A stretch of 64,000 bases of DNA from Oceanobacillus profundus. Lineage in GTDB: Bacteria > Bacillota > Bacilli > Bacillales > Amphibacillaceae. Each line of letters starts with the position of its first letter. Positions within the stretch are counted from its first letter, which is position 1. The notes under the pieces were generated by a model. The model searched no databases, had not been told where the DNA came from, and saw nothing but the letters and a program-made list of their open reading frames with translations. The position numbers and the translations under genes are program-made. Shown here piece after piece: positions 63,717 to 64,000 of the stretch. The stretch lies in contig NZ_QWEH01000004.1 in NCBI RefSeq assembly GCF_003515705.1, forward strand, positions 124,001-188,000. The letters run 5' to 3'.

Positions 63717-64000
63717 ATGTCACAATCAATCAATTTTAAACGTCATAGACGGTTACGCTCTTCAAATGCGATGCGTTCGATGGTGCGCGAACACCATCTG
63801 AGAACAGAGGATTTTATTTACCCGATTTTTGTTATTGAAGGTGAAAATATTAAGAGCGAAGTTCCTTCCATGCCTGGAGTTTATCAGCTTTCTTTTGATT
63901 TGCTGCTTGATGAGGTAAAAGAAGTTTTTGAACTCGGTATACGTTCAGTAATTTTCTTTGGCGTAGTATCAGAGAAGGATGAGATAGGAACGGGAGCTTT
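63717..64000 (+). CDS. hemB: Delta-aminolevulinic acid dehydratase (3' end missing)
   Basis: Condenses two 5-aminolevulinates to porphobilinogen. Only the first 94 residues are in the window: [20 protein letters not shown], the [20 protein letters not shown] segment and [20 protein letters not shown], then [20 protein letters not shown]. These are the typical N-terminal arm and first strands. GAAAGGA precedes ATG 63717. It is the fifth gene of the haem operon; hemL is expected next, outside the window. Confidence 0.95.
   Translation, partial: MSQSINFKRHRRLRSSNAMRSMVREHHLRTEDFIYPIFVIEGENIKSEVPSMPGVYQLSFDLLLDEVKEVFELGIRSVIFFGVVSEKDEIGTGA

Noticed and set aside
1-64000. CRISPR array, prophage, integrase, toxin-antitoxin or known anti-phage system
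   Set aside because: No regularly spaced direct repeats, no cas-like proteins, no phage structural or integrase genes among the recognisable products.

Overview
The window is a low-GC chromosomal stretch of a spore-forming Bacillaceae bacterium. The evidence is gene order: infC-rpmI-rplT-ysdA-ysdB-ysdC, sspI-ysgA-pheST-rnhC-zapA-cvpA-polX-mutS2, lcfA-fadR-fadB-etfBA-trxA-uvrC-yslB-sdhCAB, ysmA-gerE-ysmB-racE-gerM-rph-ysnA-ysnB, ysoA-tig-clpX-lonA-ysxC and hemAXCDB follow the Bacillus subtilis backbone almost gene for gene. Sporulation genes (sspI, gerE, gerM), frequent TTG/GTG starts with strong AGGAGG ribosome sites, and dispersed intergenic repeats resembling those I recall from Oceanobacillus/Virgibacillus-type genomes suggest that group. 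The genus is an inference.

Layout. 1-5780: translation genes (infC is cut by the left edge), a small membrane protein, a TVP38-like protein, ysdB behind a SigW-type promoter, dUTPase, an M42 aminopeptidase and an MhqO-like ring-cleaving dioxygenase. 5781-14720: accessory region with an orphan 154-aa protein, a small broken gene, a Na+/Ca2+ antiporter, small membrane ORFs, a lytic transglycosylase, and a four-gene minus-strand operon (membrane-anchored protein, two ABC-2 permeases, ATPase). 14720-27310: rRNA methylase, T-box-controlled pheST, DNA repair and RNase HIII genes, cell division and mutS2. 27310-35180: fatty-acid beta-oxidation with FadR, electron-transfer flavoprotein, thioredoxin, uvrC. 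35220-45750: succinate dehydrogenase, spore regulator gerE with a SigK-type promoter, glutamate racemase, gerM, RNase PH, nucleotide-pool housekeeping. 45750-48400: two tRNAs behind a perfect SigA promoter, a Zur-box-controlled ZinT-type lipoprotein, an Arg/Asp-repeat miniprotein and a possible small RNA. 48490-56150: ysoA, trigger factor, ClpX, LonA, YsxC. 56590-64000: an amino-acid ABC importer, then the haem biosynthesis operon hemAXCDB (hemB is cut by the right edge).

Differences from the B. subtilis template: lonB is absent between clpX and lonA, where a dispersed repeat lies instead; the leu/ilv block is absent between ysnB and ysoA, where tRNAs and the zinc lipoprotein lie; an amino-acid importer sits between ysxC and hemA. 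Several gene-to-gene spacers hold GC-richer, structured, repeat-like DNA, including one inverted pair (39.4-39.8 kb) and a set sharing a CTTTTTGAAC end.

I found no CRISPR array, complete insertion sequence, prophage or recognisable defence system. The most interesting items are the tandem Zur boxes with the two-domain ZinT lipoprotein, the four-gene ABC/anchored-protein operon, the internally deleted intergenic repeat families and the structured RNAs flanking polX. Base composition, alignments and folds were judged by eye; nothing was computed or searched.
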